Shown piece after piece: positions 17,058 through 25,139 of a DNA stretch of 64,000 nt (positions are counted from its first letter, which is position 1; every line of letters starts with the position of its first letter). Where the stretch lies: positions 2,604,001 to 2,668,000 of the forward strand of contig NZ_JAPEPI010000002.1 in the NCBI RefSeq assembly GCF_026340305.1. The letters are read 5' to 3'. The notes under the pieces are model-generated. The model ran no database searches. It worked only from the letters and a program-made list of their open reading frames with translations, and was not told where the DNA came from. Origin of the DNA: Streptomyces sp. NBC_01381. GTDB taxonomy: Bacteria > Actinomycetota > Actinomycetes > Streptomycetales > Streptomycetaceae. Made by a program: the position numbers and the translations under genes.

Positions 17058-17557
17058 CCGACACCACCGCCCAGTTGCCGCTTCTGCGCCGTACCGTCCG
17101 GCCCGAGTGGATCGACTACAACGGCCACATGAGCGAGGCCTTCTACGTCCTCGTCTTCGGCTATGCCACCGACGCCATGATGATCGAGACGGGCCTGCAC
17201 GCGGGCTACCGCGAGTCCACCGGCTGCTCCCTCTACACGGTCGAGGCGCACATCCGCTATCTGAGCGACGTCGCGGAGGGCTCTCAACTCGTCGTCCGTA
17301 CCCGCATGTTGGGCGCGGACGCGAAGAAGGCGCGCTTCACGCACGAGATGTACGTCGTCGAGTCCACCGGGGAAGGGGCGGCCGAACCCGCCCCGGACGC
17401 CACCCCCGTGGCGACGACGGAGCTGCTCGCCCTCCACGTCGACCAGAACGCGGGCCGCACCACGCCCTTCCCGGACGAGATCCGCGAACGCCTCACCGGC
17501 CTCGCGGAACCGGCCCCGGAATGGGCGGGCCGCTCCATCGCCACGGTCGGCGGCTGA
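17054..17557 (+). CDS. cdhB: Hot-dog thioesterase, likely betainyl-CoA hydrolase
   Basis: A 167-residue single hot-dog (4HBT-type) protein. The active-site region WIDYNGHMSEAFY holds the Asp common to 4-hydroxybenzoyl-CoA thioesterase relatives. The GTG start overlaps the TGA of the dehydrogenase gene, and GGAAGGAAG precedes it. In the known carnitine pathway the last step hydrolyses betainyl-CoA to glycine betaine, and this gene is in the right place for it. The product could serve as osmoprotectant or carbon and nitrogen source. Substrate is inferred from the operon. Confidence 0.85.
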   Translation: MTDTTAQLPLLRRTVRPEWIDYNGHMSEAFYVLVFGYATDAMMIETGLHAGYRESTGCSLYTVEAHIRYLSDVAEGSQLVVRTRMLGADAKKARFTHEMYVVESTGEGAAEPAPDATPVATTELLALHVDQNAGRTTPFPDEIRERLTGLAEPAPEWAGRSIATVGG

Positions 17558-17563
17558 GGGCGG

Positions 17564-18448
17564 TCACGCGGCCAGCGGTGTGCCGACGCCCAGCAGGGCG
17601 AGGAAGGCGGCCGCCGCGGGAGACGGGGTGAAACGGCTCCAGACGAGGCGCTCCACCCGCACCGGACCGTTGGTGACCGGGACACCGCGCATGCCCGGCA
17701 GTTCGGCGGCGAACGCGGCGGGCAGCAGGGCGATGCCGAGGCCGTGGCGGACCATCCTGGCCAGCAGTTCGACGCCGGACACCTCGAAGGCGACCTCGCG
17801 GCGCAGCCCGGCCGCCGCGAACGCCTCGTCCGACTGGGCACGGGCGGCGCTGCCCGCGGCGAAGTCCACGAACACCTCGTCGACGATGCGGCTCAGGTCC
17901 ACCTCGCGCTCCGCGGCCAGCGGGTGGTCAGGGGCAACCACGGCGACGTGCTGCCCATGGGCGAGTTCCAGGTCGTGGACGCCCTGTGTCCGGAACCCGG
18001 GCTGCACGCCGAGGAACGCCGCGTCGAGCCCGCCGTCGCGCACCTGCTCGACGAGCCGCTCGCTGGCGCCGGTCCGCAGGCTGATCCGCACCTGGGGGTA
18101 GCGCAGGCGGTAGTCCCGCAGCACCGCCGCGAGATCGACGGCCGTCACGGTGGGGATCGAGCCGATGACCAGCGTGCCCCGTATCTCGCCGGTGGCCGCC
18201 GCCACCTCGGCCCGAGCCCGCTCGGCCGCTTCGAGCGCCTGGCGGGCGGCCGGCAGGAACGCCTCCCCCGCGGCGGTCAGCCGGACCCTGCGGCTGGTCC
18301 GCTCAAACAGCCGGGCACCCAATTCCTTCTCGAGCCGGGACACTTGATGGCTCAGCGCGGACTGGACGACATGGCACCGCTCGGCGGCACGGGTGAAGTT
18401 CGCGGTCTCCGCCACCGCGAGGACGTAGCGCATCTGCTGGAGCTCCAT
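17564..18448 (-). CDS. LysR-family transcriptional regulator
   Basis: A 294-residue LysR regulator: winged HTH at residues 1-60 (RYVLAVAETANFTRAAERCHV then SALSHQVSRLEKELGARLFER) and a substrate-binding effector domain. The ATG at 18448 gives MELQQMRYV; an ATG three codons upstream (18457) is also possible. Both start codons lie in the left arm of a perfect 16-bp inverted repeat (18446-18480). The gene is divergent from the VOC gene at 18582, its most likely target, and converges on the carnitine operon. Confidence 0.92.
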   Translation of the reverse strand: MELQQMRYVLAVAETANFTRAAERCHVVQSALSHQVSRLEKELGARLFERTSRRVRLTAAGEAFLPAARQALEAAERARAEVAAATGEIRGTLVIGSIPTVTAVDLAAVLRDYRLRYPQVRISLRTGASERLVEQVRDGGLDAAFLGVQPGFRTQGVHDLELAHGQHVAVVAPDHPLAAEREVDLSRIVDEVFVDFAAGSAARAQSDEAFAAAGLRREVAFEVSGVELLARMVRHGLGIALLPAAFAAELPGMRGVPVTNGPVRVERLVWSRFTPSPAAAAFLALLGVGTPLAA

Positions 18449-18480
18449 CTGATCCATCGTGAAACACGATGGATCAGATG
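18446..18480. promoter_or_regulatory. Perfect 16-bp inverted repeat over the LysR start
   Basis: CATCTGATCCATCGTG is followed by AAA and then its exact reverse complement. The left arm contains the start codon of the LysR gene. It may be an operator for autoregulation, or form a hairpin in the LysR messenger that hides the start codon. It lies about 100 bases upstream of the divergent VOC gene. Confidence 0.75.
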
Positions 18481-18581
18481 ACAAGCATGTGTTGGACCGA
18501 TGGGTTCATGGCGGGCGATGCTGAAGTCACCGACATCAACGCCTCGGCGCCCCCGGCGCCCCGACCCCGCGGAGACACCCC

Positions 18582-18971
18582 ATGCGCGTGATCGCCTTCG
18601 ACCACCTCGTCCTGAACGTCGCCGACATCGAGCGCTCACTCGCCTTCTACACCGGCCCGCTGGGACTGGAACCGGTACGGGTGGACGAATGGCGGGCCGA
18701 CAAGGTCCCCTTCCCTTCGGTGCGGGTGAGCCCCACCACCATCATCGACCTCGTCACGGCGCCCGCCGGAGAGCCGGTGGGCAGCAACGTCGACCACATC
18801 TGCCTGGTGGTCGAACCGCTCGAGTGGCAAGAGGTCATCGAATCCGGCGTGTTCACGGTGGTGGACGGTCCAGGCAAGCGCTTCGGCGCCCGGGGCACCG
18901 CGATCTCCCTGTACGTGCAGGACCCGGACGGCAACACCGTGGAGCTGCGCTGGTACCCGAAGGAGGCCTGA
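18582..18971 (+). CDS. VOC-superfamily (glyoxalase/dioxygenase-like) protein
   Basis: A 129-residue vicinal-oxygen-chelate protein. It has the two-module pattern: FDHLVLNVADIERSLAFYTGPLGLEPV at the start, VDHICLVVE in the middle and QDPDGNTVELRWY at the end. The metal-ligand positions His 8, His 69 and Glu in NTVELRW fit an active metalloenzyme fold. Divergent from the LysR gene, so likely regulated by it. The substrate cannot be predicted; relatives include glyoxalases, extradiol dioxygenases and antibiotic-resistance proteins. Confidence 0.88.
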   Translation: MRVIAFDHLVLNVADIERSLAFYTGPLGLEPVRVDEWRADKVPFPSVRVSPTTIIDLVTAPAGEPVGSNVDHICLVVEPLEWQEVIESGVFTVVDGPGKRFGARGTAISLYVQDPDGNTVELRWYPKEA

Positions 18972-19007
18972 ACCGACCTCAAAGGACGCCTGGCCGACCC
19001 CTTGCTG

Positions 19008-19898
19008 TCACCCCGTCGTCGGCCGGTACGCGTACACGGAGGTCACCACCAGGCAGGGCACCGGCGGCACCACTTCGACGCGCAGAGTGCGGCGCGCGGA
19101 GTCGTAGTCCACGCCTTCCGTCTCGAACGTGCCGCGGCAGATGCTCCGTTGTGGCGCGGCGAACAGGCTGGTCACCTTGCCCGTGACGGGCTTCCCGTCG
19201 AGCGCGTGCGCCAGGTCCACCTGGAGGATCGGGCGGTCCTCGGGGAACAGCTCCTTGGACGCGTCGTTCGAAGCGCACACCAGACGGGTGTCCGACACGA
19301 AGTCGCAGCCCTGGATGTCGCGCACCGGCTTGTCGAGCGTGATCTGTCCGGCCCGGGGGAGTGCTCCGCCGGTGGGCGGGGTCGAGGAGTTGAGGAGCGG
19401 GGCGGGGAAGACCTGGAGCCGCGGCTGGTCGCCCCATTCGCCGGACACCAGCCACTGCTTGTCCGGTGAGACGGCGGCGAAGGAGTTGTTCAGTTTCTCG
19501 CCCGCGTCGAGCTGGTGCTCGTAGAGGTGGCGCTTGCCGTCGGGCGTCGTGACGGCGAACATCTTCGACTTCGCGTCGTCGCCGCCCTGATAGGCGTCCA
19601 CGGTGTGGCCGTCGGCGATGTCCGGGTCGCCCACGTGGGACCAGCCCTTGGTCCGCAGATCGAGCGGTATCGAGCCGAGGCCCCGGTAGAGGAGGCTGCC
19701 GTCGGCGCGGCTTGCCAGGCCCTGGCTGCCGGTGAGGGAGTTGACGGTCGAGCTGCCCGACTCCTGCCAGCCGCCGGGGGAGCGGGGTGCGGTGTCGGCG
19801 GATGCGGTGCCGCCGGTGGCCATCGCCGTGGTCAGGGTGAGCGCGGTGAGCAGGGCCGCGGATGTCTTGCGTGCTTCGGGTGCCTTCAAACGTGTCAT
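19008..19898 (-). CDS. Secreted protein of unknown function
   Basis: A 296-residue protein with a signal peptide (positively charged start MTRLKAPEARK, hydrophobic LLTALTLTTAMA, cleavage near TASADTAP). The mature part has short repeating stretches such as SFAAVSPDKQWLVSGEW and ILQVDLAHALDGKPV that suggest a beta-propeller-like fold, but I recognise no family. Four cysteines (CDF, CAS, ICR, PCL) could form two disulphides. The ATG at 19898 is preceded by GGAGG. It converges on the VOC gene. Confidence 0.8.
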   Translation of the reverse strand: MTRLKAPEARKTSAALLTALTLTTAMATGGTASADTAPRSPGGWQESGSSTVNSLTGSQGLASRADGSLLYRGLGSIPLDLRTKGWSHVGDPDIADGHTVDAYQGGDDAKSKMFAVTTPDGKRHLYEHQLDAGEKLNNSFAAVSPDKQWLVSGEWGDQPRLQVFPAPLLNSSTPPTGGALPRAGQITLDKPVRDIQGCDFVSDTRLVCASNDASKELFPEDRPILQVDLAHALDGKPVTGKVTSLFAAPQRSICRGTFETEGVDYDSARRTLRVEVVPPVPCLVVTSVYAYRPTTG

Positions 19899-20038
19899 TG
19901 GGTGCGCTGCCTCCGTGGGGGGTCGATCGCTGCCGGGCAATCGTACGTAACGTGACCTCTGTCGACCGGTGGGTTCTGACACGTCGACAGATGTGCGTGA
20001 GGTGGCCGTCAGATGGTGCGACAGAAGGTGGTTGAGAC

Positions 20039-21406
20039 GTGAGGCTGGTCATTCTCGGTGGTGGCGGATTCCGCGTCCCGCTCGTGTACGGGGCGCTGCT
20101 CGGCGATCACGCCGAGGGCCGGGTCACCGAAGTCGTGCTGCACGACCTGGACGCGGCGCGGCTCGGGGCGGTCACCCGCGTGCTTGCCGACCAGGCCGTG
20201 GGGGTACCGGACGCGCCCGCCGTCACGGCCACGACCGATCTCGACGAGGCCTTGCGCGGCGCGGACTTCGTGTTCTCCGCGATCCGGGTGGGGGGCCTCG
20301 AAGGGCGTGCGGCCGACGAGCGGGTCGCGCTGGCCGAGGGGGTCCTCGGGCAGGAGACGGTGGGCGCGGGCGGCATCGCGTACGGGCTCCGCACCGTGCC
20401 GGTCGCCGTCGACATCGCCCGGCGGGTGCGTGAACTCGCCCCCGACGCCTGGGTGATCAACTTCACCAACCCGGCGGGGCTCGTCACCGAGGCGATGTCC
20501 CGGGAGCTCGGCGATCGCGTCATCGGCATCTGCGACTCTCCGGTGGGCCTGGGGCGGCGGGTGGCGCGCATCCTCGGCGGTGACCCGGACTCGGCGTTCA
20601 TCGACTACGTGGGCCTCAACCACCTCGGCTGGCTGCGCGGCCTGCGGATCGACGGGCGGGACGAATTGCCGCGGCTGCTCGGCGACGACGCGCTGCTCGG
20701 CTCGTTCGAGGAAGGGCGGCTCTTCGGGGCGGAGTGGCTGCGGTCATTGGGGGCCGTGCCGAACGAGTACTTGCACTACTACTACTTCAACCGCGAGGCG
20801 GTGCGGGCGTACCAGGAGGCGGAGCAGACGCGGGGGGCGTTTCTGCGGGACCAACAGGCGCGGTTCTACGACGAGTTGGGACGGGGAGAGGTTTCTGCTT
20901 CCTCCTCCTCGTCCTCGGCCTGGAAGGCCTGGGACGCGACGCGGGCGGAGCGCGAGGCCACGTACATGGCGGAGAACCGGGAGGCCGCGGGGGTGGGAGA
21001 GCGGGCGGAGGAAGATCTCGAGAGCGGGGGATACGAGAAGGTCGCCCTTGCTCTGATGCGGGCCATCGCGCGTGACGAGCGGGCCACGCTGATCCTCAAC
21101 GTCCGTAATCGCACGACGCTTTCGGCGCTGGACGGTGACGCGGTGATCGAGGTGCCGTGCTCCGTGGACGCGAACGGCGCCCACCCCATGGCGGTGGATC
21201 CGCTGCCCTTGCACGCGACGGGTCTGGTGTGCGCGGTCAAGGCGGTCGAGCGGGAGGTCCTCGCGGCGGCGTCCAGCGGCTCACGCGCCACCGCGGTGAA
21301 GGCGTTCGCGCTGCATCCGCTGGTGGATTCGGTGGCGGTGGCGCGGCGGTTGGTGGAGGGGTACCGGGGGGTGCATCCGGGGCTGGCTTATCTGAACGGG
21401 GCGTAG
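20039..21406 (+). CDS. GH4 glycosidase (6-phospho-beta-glucosidase type)
   Basis: NAD- and metal-dependent glycosidase of family 4, 455 residues. The N-terminal Rossmann motif VILGGGGFRVPLVYGAL binds NAD; INFTNPAG and IGICDSPVGLG follow, and the metal-site region FIDYVGLNHLGWLRGL carries the family Cys and His. GH4 enzymes act by an oxidation-elimination mechanism, usually on phosphorylated disaccharides. A GTG start at 20039 is the only one consistent with the Rossmann N-terminus. A serine run (SASSSSSSAW) sits mid-protein. No PTS or transporter genes adjoin it, so the substrate is uncertain. Confidence 0.88.
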   Translation: MRLVILGGGGFRVPLVYGALLGDHAEGRVTEVVLHDLDAARLGAVTRVLADQAVGVPDAPAVTATTDLDEALRGADFVFSAIRVGGLEGRAADERVALAEGVLGQETVGAGGIAYGLRTVPVAVDIARRVRELAPDAWVINFTNPAGLVTEAMSRELGDRVIGICDSPVGLGRRVARILGGDPDSAFIDYVGLNHLGWLRGLRIDGRDELPRLLGDDALLGSFEEGRLFGAEWLRSLGAVPNEYLHYYYFNREAVRAYQEAEQTRGAFLRDQQARFYDELGRGEVSASSSSSSAWKAWDATRAEREATYMAENREAAGVGERAEEDLESGGYEKVALALMRAIARDERATLILNVRNRTTLSALDGDAVIEVPCSVDANGAHPMAVDPLPLHATGLVCAVKAVEREVLAAASSGSRATAVKAFALHPLVDSVAVARRLVEGYRGVHPGLAYLNGA

Positions 21407-21440
21407 TCGGCCTGGGGCCCTCTGCGCTTCTGGCCGCCCC

Positions 21441-21485
21441 GGCTGTGGGCAGGCGTTCCGCAGGGCGGAACGGGTGGGCACAGCC
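21441..21485. repeat. Second dispersed hairpin repeat type
   Basis: Stem GGCTGTG/CACAGCC, a G-rich internal loop (GGCAGG opposite GGTGGG), then an inner stem CGTTCCGC/GCGGAACG with a three-base loop. A related element at about 13928-14015 has the same GTGGGCAGGCGTTCCGC start and GGGTGGGCACA end but a larger insert. Here it lies between the converging GH4 and sigma-factor genes, and could end transcription in both directions. Confidence 0.65.
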
Positions 21486-21545
21486 CTGGCTGCGGGGCTC
21501 CGATGAAGCAGGGCGGCAGGGCAGGGCCGGGGCACAGCAGGCAGG

Positions 21546-22469
21546 TCACTTCGTCCGCCGGCGTGCCTCCCGCACCTCGCGGTCGATGGCCCAGGCGTCG
21601 GCGACCGGCCCGAGGTGGCTGAGCTTGTCGGGGTTGATCACCGAGCGGATGGTCTGGATCTGGCCGTCGAGCACATCGAGGGCCAAGGTGTGGAGCACCT
21701 TGCCGTCCCGGTCGCGGAAGACCGCCCCGGGCTGGCCGTTGACCTCGTGCGGCTCGAACGTCACGTCGATCCGGGTCAGCAGGGGGTAGACGGAGGCGAG
21801 CAGCCGGGCCACGTTCTCGGCGCCCATGACGGCCCTGGCCAGCTGCGGGGCCTTGCCGCCGCCGTCCCCGACCATCGACACGTCGGCGGCGAGCAGACCC
21901 TGCAGGCCGACCACATCGCCTTCCCGGAGGGCGTCGAGGAACCGCGTCGCCAGCTCCTGCCGCTCCTGGCGATCCGCTGCGAACCGAGGCCGTCCGTCCC
22001 GCATGTGCCGCCGCGCCCGTACGAGGAGCTGCCGGCACGCCGCCTCCGACCGCCCCACCGCCGCGGCGACCTCGTCGAAGCCGAAGCCGAACACCTCCCG
22101 CAGCACGAACACCGAGCGCTCCAGCGGGCTGAGCCGCTCCAGAAGCAGCAGCGCCGCCATCGACACCGAGTCGGCCAGCTCCGCCGAGCGTGCCGGGTCC
22201 TGATAGGGGTCGGTGAGCAGCGGCTCCGGGAACCAAGGACCGACGTACTCCTCCCGCCTCACCCGTGCGGAGCGCAGTACGTCGATCGAGATCCGCGTCA
22301 CCGCGGCGGACAGGAACGCCTTGGTCGACGTGGGCCGGGTCGCCGAGCCGTCGAAGCGCAGCCAGGTCTCCTGCACCGCGTCCTCGGCCTCGCCCACGCT
22401 GCCCAGAATCCGGTACGCGATCGAGAACAGCAGCGGGCGCAGCTCCTCGAACTCCTCGACCTTGCTCAC
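21546..22469 (-). CDS. sigJ: ECF41-family RNA polymerase sigma factor
   Basis: A 307-residue extracytoplasmic-function sigma factor. Region 2 is FEELRPLLFSIAYRILGSVGEAEDAVQETWLRF, region 4 is SPLERSVFVLREVFGFGFDEVAAAVG. A C-terminal SnoaL-like domain follows with the ECF41 hallmarks DGGGK and NPDKL. In this group that domain, not a separate anti-sigma factor, tunes activity. GTG start with AAGGAG upstream. It lies downstream of the AhpD-like gene in the same direction, which is the usual ECF41 arrangement. Confidence 0.93.
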   Translation of the reverse strand: MSKVEEFEELRPLLFSIAYRILGSVGEAEDAVQETWLRFDGSATRPTSTKAFLSAAVTRISIDVLRSARVRREEYVGPWFPEPLLTDPYQDPARSAELADSVSMAALLLLERLSPLERSVFVLREVFGFGFDEVAAAVGRSEAACRQLLVRARRHMRDGRPRFAADRQERQELATRFLDALREGDVVGLQGLLAADVSMVGDGGGKAPQLARAVMGAENVARLLASVYPLLTRIDVTFEPHEVNGQPGAVFRDRDGKVLHTLALDVLDGQIQTIRSVINPDKLSHLGPVADAWAIDREVREARRRTK

Positions 22470-22544
22470 GTCGACTCTCCTTTGCGGCGGGCCCGTTCGG
22501 CGCGGGCGTCTTTCTGTGTGTCTTTCTGGTGTGTCTTTCTCGGC

Positions 22545-23018
22545 TCAGTGCAACTGACCGACCTTGTAGTCCCCGGCCGGGTACTGGGTGATGATGTTGA
22601 GCCGGTTCACCGTGTTCATGAAGGACACCAGGATCACCAGGGCGGTGAGCTGCTCCTCGTCGTAGTGCTTGGCGGCCCGCGCCCACACCTCGTCGCTGAC
22701 CCCGGTGCCCGCGTCCGCGACGCGGGTCCCCTGCTCCGCGAGCTCCAGCGCGGCCCGCTCGGCCTCGGTGAAGACGGTGGCCTCCCGCCACGCCACCAGC
22801 AGGTTCAGCCGCACCGCGGTCTCCCCGGCCGCGGCGGCCTCCTTGGTGTGCATGTCGATGCAGGCGGCGCAGCCGTTGATCTGGCTCACGCGCAGCGCCA
22901 CCAACTCCTGCGTCGCGGCCGGCAGCGACGACTCCTTGAGCGCCTTGCCCGCCGACATGAAGTACTTGAGGGCCTTGCCGGCGGTCGGGCTTGCGAGGCA
23001 GTTCAGTCGCGCGTCCAT
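22545..23018 (-). CDS. Carboxymuconolactone decarboxylase/AhpD-like protein (ECF41 partner)
   Basis: A 157-residue AhpD-like protein with the CxxC redox motif in INGCAACIDMHTKEA. The fold is typical of peroxidase-reducing or gamma-carboxymuconolactone decarboxylase relatives, and such genes are standard targets of ECF41 sigma factors. The ATG at 23018 is chosen because GGAG precedes it at a good distance; an ATG four codons upstream (23030) is also in frame. It is transcribed from the promoter at 23060-23086 and followed by the sigma gene after 75 bases. Exact redox substrate unknown. Confidence 0.9.
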   Translation of the reverse strand: MDARLNCLASPTAGKALKYFMSAGKALKESSLPAATQELVALRVSQINGCAACIDMHTKEAAAAGETAVRLNLLVAWREATVFTEAERAALELAEQGTRVADAGTGVSDEVWARAAKHYDEEQLTALVILVSFMNTVNRLNIITQYPAGDYKVGQLH

Positions 23019-23059
23019 GGTGTGCTCCATCCGTGATCGTCAGTGGCTACACCCCCTGA

Positions 23060-23086
23060 GACGAGGTAGCCCGACGCCCTGTGACA
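23060..23086 (-). promoter_or_regulatory. ECF41-type promoter
   Basis: On the minus strand TGTCACA (23086-23080), 16 bases, then CGTC (23063-23060). This equals the reported ECF41 consensus TGTCACA-n16-CGTC exactly. It is 42 bases before the AhpD-like gene start, and predicts that the sigma factor drives its own operon. Confidence 0.85.
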
Positions 23087-23098
23087 CGGACGCGCGTT

Positions 23099-23881
23099 TC
23101 AGTCCTGATCGCCGTGCCGGCCGCCGGGTTCCACCGGGGTCGCGCCGGGGCGGGTCCACTGCGGTACGGGGCGGCCGGTCGGGCCCCAGGTGGCGTTCCC
23201 GTCCGCGTCCGCGCTCCAGAACCAGCACGACTCGTGCCCCTCGGGCCAGCCTTCGGGCTTGTCCTCCCAGGCCTCGCCGCGGCCGTAGGGCGTCATGTCG
23301 AGCAGGCCGAAGGAGCCGTTGACCGGCTCGTTGCCGCGGCCCGTCGTGGAGTAGGTGAGGAACACGCGGTCGCCGTCGCGCAGATAGCAGGTGAGGTAGC
23401 CCATTTCACCGCCGACCGGCTCCTCTACGCCGCGCACCGAGTACCAGGGCTGGGTGTAGCCCATGAACTCGACGTACGGGGCCACCTCGTCCCAACGGCC
23501 GGTGGTCACGATGGCGAACGAGACGCCGCGGGCGTTGAGATAGACGGCGTCCTTCGCGTGCCAGGCCGTTGTGGTGCAGCCCGCGCACTGCCCCTGGTGC
23601 GGCTCTCCGTCGTGCCACATGTGCTTGTAGACCACGAGCTCGTCGCGCCCCTGGAACAGTTCCAGGAACGGGACCGGGCCGTCGGGTCCGACGACCTCGA
23701 CCGTCCCGTCGAACTCCACCATCGGCAGCCGGCGGCGGGCCGCGGCGATCGCGTCGCCCTCGTGGGTGTGGGCCTTCTCGCGGACCAGAAGCTTGTCGCG
23801 TTCGGTCTGCCAGGTGTCCAGGTCGACGATGGGCGGCCGGCCGGTCAGCGCGGTGGTCGGGTCGTCCGGTGCGGTGGTCAT
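23099..23881 (-). CDS. DUF899 thioredoxin-like protein
   Basis: A 260-residue DUF899-family protein. The thioredoxin-like core has a CxxC (GQCAGCTT) about a third of the way in, and the C-terminal part holds conserved aromatic segments such as GYTQPWYSVRG and VFLTYSTTGRG. Function in the family is not established; a redox or dithiol role is a guess from the fold. Located 68 bases upstream of the AhpD-like start on the same strand, so it may be part of the same oxidative response. Its upstream region has the tandem repeats at 23913-23974. Confidence 0.85.
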   Translation of the reverse strand: MTTAPDDPTTALTGRPPIVDLDTWQTERDKLLVREKAHTHEGDAIAAARRRLPMVEFDGTVEVVGPDGPVPFLELFQGRDELVVYKHMWHDGEPHQGQCAGCTTTAWHAKDAVYLNARGVSFAIVTTGRWDEVAPYVEFMGYTQPWYSVRGVEEPVGGEMGYLTCYLRDGDRVFLTYSTTGRGNEPVNGSFGLLDMTPYGRGEAWEDKPEGWPEGHESCWFWSADADGNATWGPTGRPVPQWTRPGATPVEPGGRHGDQD

Positions 23882-23912
23882 GGTGTGTCCTCCGTGGTGT
23901 CTCGTGCCGGGC

Positions 23913-23974
23913 GGCGTCTGCGACCATCACCAGATGGCGTCTGTGACGGTCACCAGCTAAAGACTGTTCACCAG
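23913..23974. promoter_or_regulatory. Tandem repeats upstream of DUF899 gene, possible operator
   Basis: Two imperfect 23-base units spaced 24 bases apart both start GGCGTCTG and end TCACCAG plus two bases; a third TCACCAG lies at 23968-23974. They sit 32-93 bases before the DUF899 start. No regulator gene adjoins, so the binder is unknown. Confidence 0.5.
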
Positions 23975-24065
23975 ATACAGACTCGCGACCCGGCGGGAAC
24001 TCATCGCGGCGGGGGCGCATTCGGTCGAGCGCAAGCGCGCGGACACGCTCTGAGATGATCACCGG

Positions 24066-24455
24066 ATGAGCCCCGTCATCGCCATCGGATCCGCCGCCGC
24101 AAGGCCCTGCACGCTCGTCGTCTGCCGAGGCTGCTGCTGCGGAAACGCCCGCAAGAACCCCGGCATCGACCACGAATGGCAACTGGCGCGGCTGCGGGCC
24201 GCCGCCGCAGAGTCGGCGGGCCGGTTCGCCGTACGGACGAGTGAGTGCCTCGGGCCCTGCGGACAGGCGAACATCATCGTCGTACAGCCGTCCGCGGCAG
24301 GACGCCGCAAAGGCGGCCGAGCCGCATGGGTCGGCTTCGCCGTCGACGACGAATCGCTCGACGAGATAATCGCCTGGGCCGAGGCCGGCGGGCCCGGGTT
24401 CGCTCAGCCGTCGGCCACCCTGGAGCTGCAGCTGGTCGAGCCCGGGAAGGCCTGA
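24066..24455 (+). CDS. Thioredoxin-like 2Fe-2S ferredoxin
   Basis: A 129-residue protein with the cysteine layout of thioredoxin-fold 2Fe-2S ferredoxins: LVVCRGCCCGN near the N-terminus and SECLGPCGQAN about 50 residues later. These Cys probably hold the cluster. The N-terminal beta strand and the final WVGFAVDDESLDEIIAWAEAG helix fit that fold. It runs opposite to the DUF899 gene and stops 26 bases from the FBP gene end. Partner reductase or oxidase is not adjacent. Confidence 0.8.
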   Translation: MSPVIAIGSAAARPCTLVVCRGCCCGNARKNPGIDHEWQLARLRAAAAESAGRFAVRTSECLGPCGQANIIVVQPSAAGRRKGGRAAWVGFAVDDESLDEIIAWAEAGGPGFAQPSATLELQLVEPGKA

Positions 24456-24481
24456 TCAGGCCGCCTACAGGGGCGAGTTGA

Positions 24482-24997
24482 TCAGGCCGCCGTCGGGGAA
24501 CTCTCGAGGACCTTGTCCAGGAAGCCGTGCAGATTCGCCACCGTGCGGGCGTTCTGCTCCTCGAGGGTGAGGCTTTCCTCGAAGCGGCGGGCCAATGCCG
24601 TCGTCTTCTTGCCGCGTACGTAGAGCGAGCAGGCCAGGTCCGCGCAGATGTAGATGCCGACCGAGTTGCCCTGCCGGCCCGCGGGACCGGACAGCGGAGC
24701 GACCAGCAGGGTGATGCCCGAGCCGGACTGCGGGGTCACGCAGACCGAGCAGATGCTGGACTTGAGCATGCTCTTGCGCGCGCCGGTCGACGCCCGCAGC
24801 GCGATGCCCACGTACGCCCCGTCCCGCTCCGTCACGACATAGCCCCGGTCCGGGGCCTTGGGGTCGCGCCAGCCGAGGAAGTCAAGGTCTGACCAGGGCG
24901 TCTCGGTGAAGCCGGCGGGGAGTGTGAGCCGGCGGGCCTCGCCCTTGGAGCAGTTGACGAAGGACGCGCGGATCTCTTTCTCGCCGATGGGTTCCAT
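24482..24997 (-). CDS. FBP-domain treble-clef zinc-finger protein (EF-G-binding C-terminal type)
   Basis: A 171-residue protein matching the FBP_C (fusidic-acid-resistance/EF-G-binding protein C-terminal) family. Cysteines in SSICSVCVTP and later YICADLACSLYV form the treble-clef zinc site. Family members with this fold bind elongation factor G and release it from stalled ribosomes under fusidic acid. Whether this stand-alone version does so is inference. ATG at 24997; stop overlaps no gene. Converges with the ferredoxin gene. Confidence 0.8.
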   Translation of the reverse strand: MEPIGEKEIRASFVNCSKGEARRLTLPAGFTETPWSDLDFLGWRDPKAPDRGYVVTERDGAYVGIALRASTGARKSMLKSSICSVCVTPQSGSGITLLVAPLSGPAGRQGNSVGIYICADLACSLYVRGKKTTALARRFEESLTLEEQNARTVANLHGFLDKVLESSPTAA

Positions 24998-25043
24998 GAT
25001 CCGGAAGTTATCAACGGGCGGCTGTCGGCGTCTTCTCCTTTTC

Positions 25044-25139
25044 GTGGGGGATGACGAGTTGGACCTCGCGGACGCGATCACACTCCTGCGGGAGCAGGTC
25101 GCCGAGGCCCAGCGGCGCGTGGCCACCGATTGCACAGCG
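25044..25139 (+). pseudogene. Possible remnant of a Trypco2-domain gene
   Basis: A short frame starting at GTG 25044 reads DDELDLADAITLLREQVAEA then QRRVATD. This resembles the N-terminal helix of Trypco2 (trypsin-co-occurring domain 2) proteins, which usually start with an LAxAIxxLRxEL pattern. The frame runs straight into the 3' end of the GNAT gene on the other strand and has no Shine-Dalgarno. It is probably a broken relic, but chance resemblance cannot be excluded. Confidence 0.35.
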
